NCBI GenBank assembly: GCA_027066355.1
Contig: JAMONW010000119.1
Location: forward strand, 1-8,417
DNA from: Campylobacteraceae bacterium
GTDB lineage: Bacteria; Campylobacterota; Campylobacteria; Campylobacterales; Sulfurovaceae
Length of the DNA stretch: 8,417 nucleotides
Reading direction: 5' to 3'
Shown here: piece after piece, positions 7,085-8,417 of the stretch
Layout of the letters: the number at the start of each line of letters is the position of its first letter
Position numbering within the stretch: position 1 is the stretch's first letter
Position numbers and translations under genes: made by a program
The notes under the pieces: generated by a model
The model's database searches: none
What the model was told of the DNA's origin: nothing
The model's input: the letters and a program-made list of their open reading frames with translations, nothing else

Positions 7085-8178
7085 AAAGAGTATTAATTTT
7101 ACTATTAATAGGTGGAAGTCTATTTGCAAAAGGTGTTAATAGCGAAAAAGTTTTTGTAGTAGAGCGTGAGAGTAGCTCTGTTGCATATATAAAAGATGGA
7201 TTAACTAGAGAGCATATGAAAAATATGCACAATATGAATCATGGTGTTATTAAGTTTAAAGATGATGATGGATATTTAATTAGCCGTGATGGTTATGTAG
7301 TAAAATTTAGTCCAAATACACTTAAAAAAGAGTCAGAGTATAAAACAAGTAAAAGTGCAATTGGCTTTGTAATTGGCAAAAATTTTCTTGCAGTTGCAAA
7401 TTATGATGATAAGAGTGTAGATATTTTAAGTCGTAATTTAAAGCCAATTCAAAAGATTAAAACTGGCTCTAAAAATGTAGGTATAAAAATTTATAAAGAT
7501 AAACTTATTTTTGCACAAATGGATAGCGATAAGGTAAGTGTTTATAAAAATGAAAATTATGGCACCAAAAAGCCTCCTCATTTTGTTTTAGAAAAAGAGT
7601 TTAATGTTGGTAAAATGCCATTTGATGCAATGATAAAAGGTAATACTTATATAGTTGGATTTTTCTTAACAAAAGGTTTTGGCGTAATTGATTTAGATAA
7701 AATGAAATATAAACTTATAAAAGTTACGGCTGATGAGAATAAGCCAGTGTTAAAAATTCCACACTTTGGCTTTTGGTCAATTAGCAATGATAAGGTGTTT
7801 ATTCCAGCAGTTGGAGATAATAGAGTTTTAGTTTATGATAAAAATTTTAAATTTATAAAAAATATTAAAGTTCGTGGTTTGCCAGTATTTACAAGTCTTA
7901 GCCCTAATAAAAAATATATTGCAGTAACTTTTAGTGGTAAAGATTTTCCTTGGATTCAAATTGTTGATACAAATAGTTTAAAAGTTATTAAAACATTTAA
8001 GTTCCCTGGCAGAGTGCTTCATGTTAGATGGTCTGTTGATTCACCTTGGCTTTATGTATCTGTAAATGATGCTAATCAAGTTAGTGTTATAAATACAAAG
8101 AGTTGGAAATTAGATAGAGATATTTATCAAGTTAAAAAACCTTCAGGAATATTTATATATAAGCCAAAGGATAAGTAG
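7081..8178 (+). CDS. nirF: Heme d1 biosynthesis protein NirF (cytochrome d1-type beta-propeller)
   Basis: A 365-residue secreted protein related to the d1 domain of NirS, expected to fold as an eight-bladed beta-propeller. In other denitrifiers NirF binds a late heme d1 precursor in the periplasm. The N-terminus MKRVLILLLIGGSLFAKG is a type I signal peptide with cleavage after LFA and no lipobox Cys, so it should be soluble rather than a lipoprotein. NirF-typical segments in order are EKVFVVERESSSVAYI (about 22-37), NHGVIKFKDDDGYLISRDG (about 53-71), VGKMPFDAMIKG (176-187), KIPHFGFWSI (225-234), VFIPAVGDNRVLVYD (239-253), GLPVFTSLSPNKKYIAVTF (266-284), VLHVRWS (312-318) and the ending KKPSGIFIY (352-360). 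H54 aligns by position with the His reported as important in NirF of other species. A Met/His-rich insert (residues 45-54) precedes it. The start codon overlaps the nirJ stop (ATGA) behind an AGGAG ribosome binding site, and the stop overlaps the next start by 1 bp. Confidence 0.93.
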   Translation: MKRVLILLLIGGSLFAKGVNSEKVFVVERESSSVAYIKDGLTREHMKNMHNMNHGVIKFKDDDGYLISRDGYVVKFSPNTLKKESEYKTSKSAIGFVIGKNFLAVANYDDKSVDILSRNLKPIQKIKTGSKNVGIKIYKDKLIFAQMDSDKVSVYKNENYGTKKPPHFVLEKEFNVGKMPFDAMIKGNTYIVGFFLTKGFGVIDLDKMKYKLIKVTADENKPVLKIPHFGFWSISNDKVFIPAVGDNRVLVYDKNFKFIKNIKVRGLPVFTSLSPNKKYIAVTFSGKDFPWIQIVDTNSLKVIKTFKFPGRVLHVRWSVDSPWLYVSVNDANQVSVINTKSWKLDRDIYQVKKPSGIFIYKPKDK

Positions 8179-8417
8179 TGGGTAAAGTTTATTTAACGGG
8201 TGCTGGTCCTGGAGATATAGAGCTTTTAACGCTAAAGGCTTTTAGGCTCGTAAAAGAGGCAGATGTCATTGTTTATGATAGATTAGCAAATCCAGAAATT
8301 TTAAAAGAGGCAAAAGATGGATGTGAATTTATATATGTTGGTAAAGCAGATAGCCATCACTCTTTGCCTCAAGATGAGATAAATGAACTTTTATATCAAT
8401 TGGCTTTAAAATATGAT
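8178..8417 (+). CDS. nirE: Uroporphyrinogen-III C-methyltransferase (SUMT, NirE/CobA type), 5' part only
   Basis: 80 codons run to the right edge without a stop; the family is about 250-280 residues, so roughly a third is visible. SUMT uses two S-adenosylmethionines to convert uroporphyrinogen III to precorrin-2, the branch point to siroheme, cobalamin and heme d1. The N-terminal GKVYLTGAGPGDIELLTLKA is the family's SAM-binding start, followed by ADVIVYDRLANPEIL and VGKADSHHSLPQDEIN, all diagnostic of the class. The start is a GTG at 8178 that shares its first base with the nirF stop (TAGTG), with AAGGA 7 bp upstream. No other start lies near enough to keep the conserved GAGPGD. The symbol nirE is chosen from operon context; cobA would describe the same enzyme serving siroheme or B12. 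A fusion to a CysG-like or HemD domain beyond the window cannot be excluded. Confidence 0.9.
   Translation, partial: MGKVYLTGAGPGDIELLTLKAFRLVKEADVIVYDRLANPEILKEAKDGCEFIYVGKADSHHSLPQDEINELLYQLALKYD

Noticed and set aside
6553..7232. Minus-strand open frames of 70-107 codons over nirJ and nirF
   Set aside because: They overlap conserved coding sequence on the other strand and show no protein-family features.
1..8417. CRISPR arrays, insertion sequences, tRNA or rRNA genes, intrinsic terminators, or a wholly new defence-type system
   Set aside because: No regularly spaced repeats, transposase frames, terminal inverted repeats, tRNA-like cloverleaf or GC-rich hairpin followed by a T-run were found; coding density explains nearly all bases.

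Overview
The window holds two divergent operons from an AT-rich bacterium. Low GC, codon choice, short overlapping genes and a nitrite-reductase cofactor cluster together suggest a Campylobacterota (epsilonproteobacterial) denitrifier of the Sulfurimonas, Sulfurovum or Arcobacter kind. That placement is inference from style and gene content, not from a marker gene.

Left part, minus strand (5458 down to 1): a tripartite multidrug-type efflux operon. The order of transcription is a TetR-family repressor, a TolC-like outer-membrane channel, a short periplasmic adaptor (HlyD/AcrA type) and an RND inner-membrane pump. The pump gene runs off the left edge with 978 codons visible. The repressor overlaps the channel gene by 4 bp, the channel gene overlaps the adaptor gene by 4 bp, and 3 bp separate the adaptor from the pump. 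In front of the repressor is a fully consensus sigma-70 promoter (TTGACA, 17-bp spacer, TATAAT). A 23-bp near-perfect palindrome lies over the predicted transcription start and is almost certainly the operator of the TetR protein.

Middle (5459-5634): a 176-bp divergent intergenic region. It carries the efflux promoter and operator on the left. On the right is a separate plus-strand promoter with an FNR/CRP-family box (GTGAT-N4-ATCAA) centred exactly 41.5 bp before the predicted start, the classical class II activator position.

Right part, plus strand (5635-8417): a heme d1 (cytochrome cd1 nitrite reductase cofactor) operon. It has a NirC-like mono-heme cytochrome c, the radical SAM enzyme NirJ, the periplasmic beta-propeller NirF, and the first 80 codons of a uroporphyrinogen-III C-methyltransferase (NirE/CobA type). 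All junctions overlap (17, 4 and 1 bp), so the genes are probably translationally coupled. NirE makes precorrin-2 from uroporphyrinogen III, NirJ acts on the propionate-bearing intermediate in the cytoplasm, NirF works at a late step in the periplasm, and NirC is a periplasmic electron carrier. NirS itself and the NirD/L/G/H decarboxylase are not in the window and would be expected nearby or elsewhere.

No RNA genes, mobile elements, CRISPR arrays or long repeats were seen. The systems are recognisable families. The most notable points are the two well-resolved promoters, the unusually short RND adaptor, and a Met/His-rich stretch at the expected active site of NirF.
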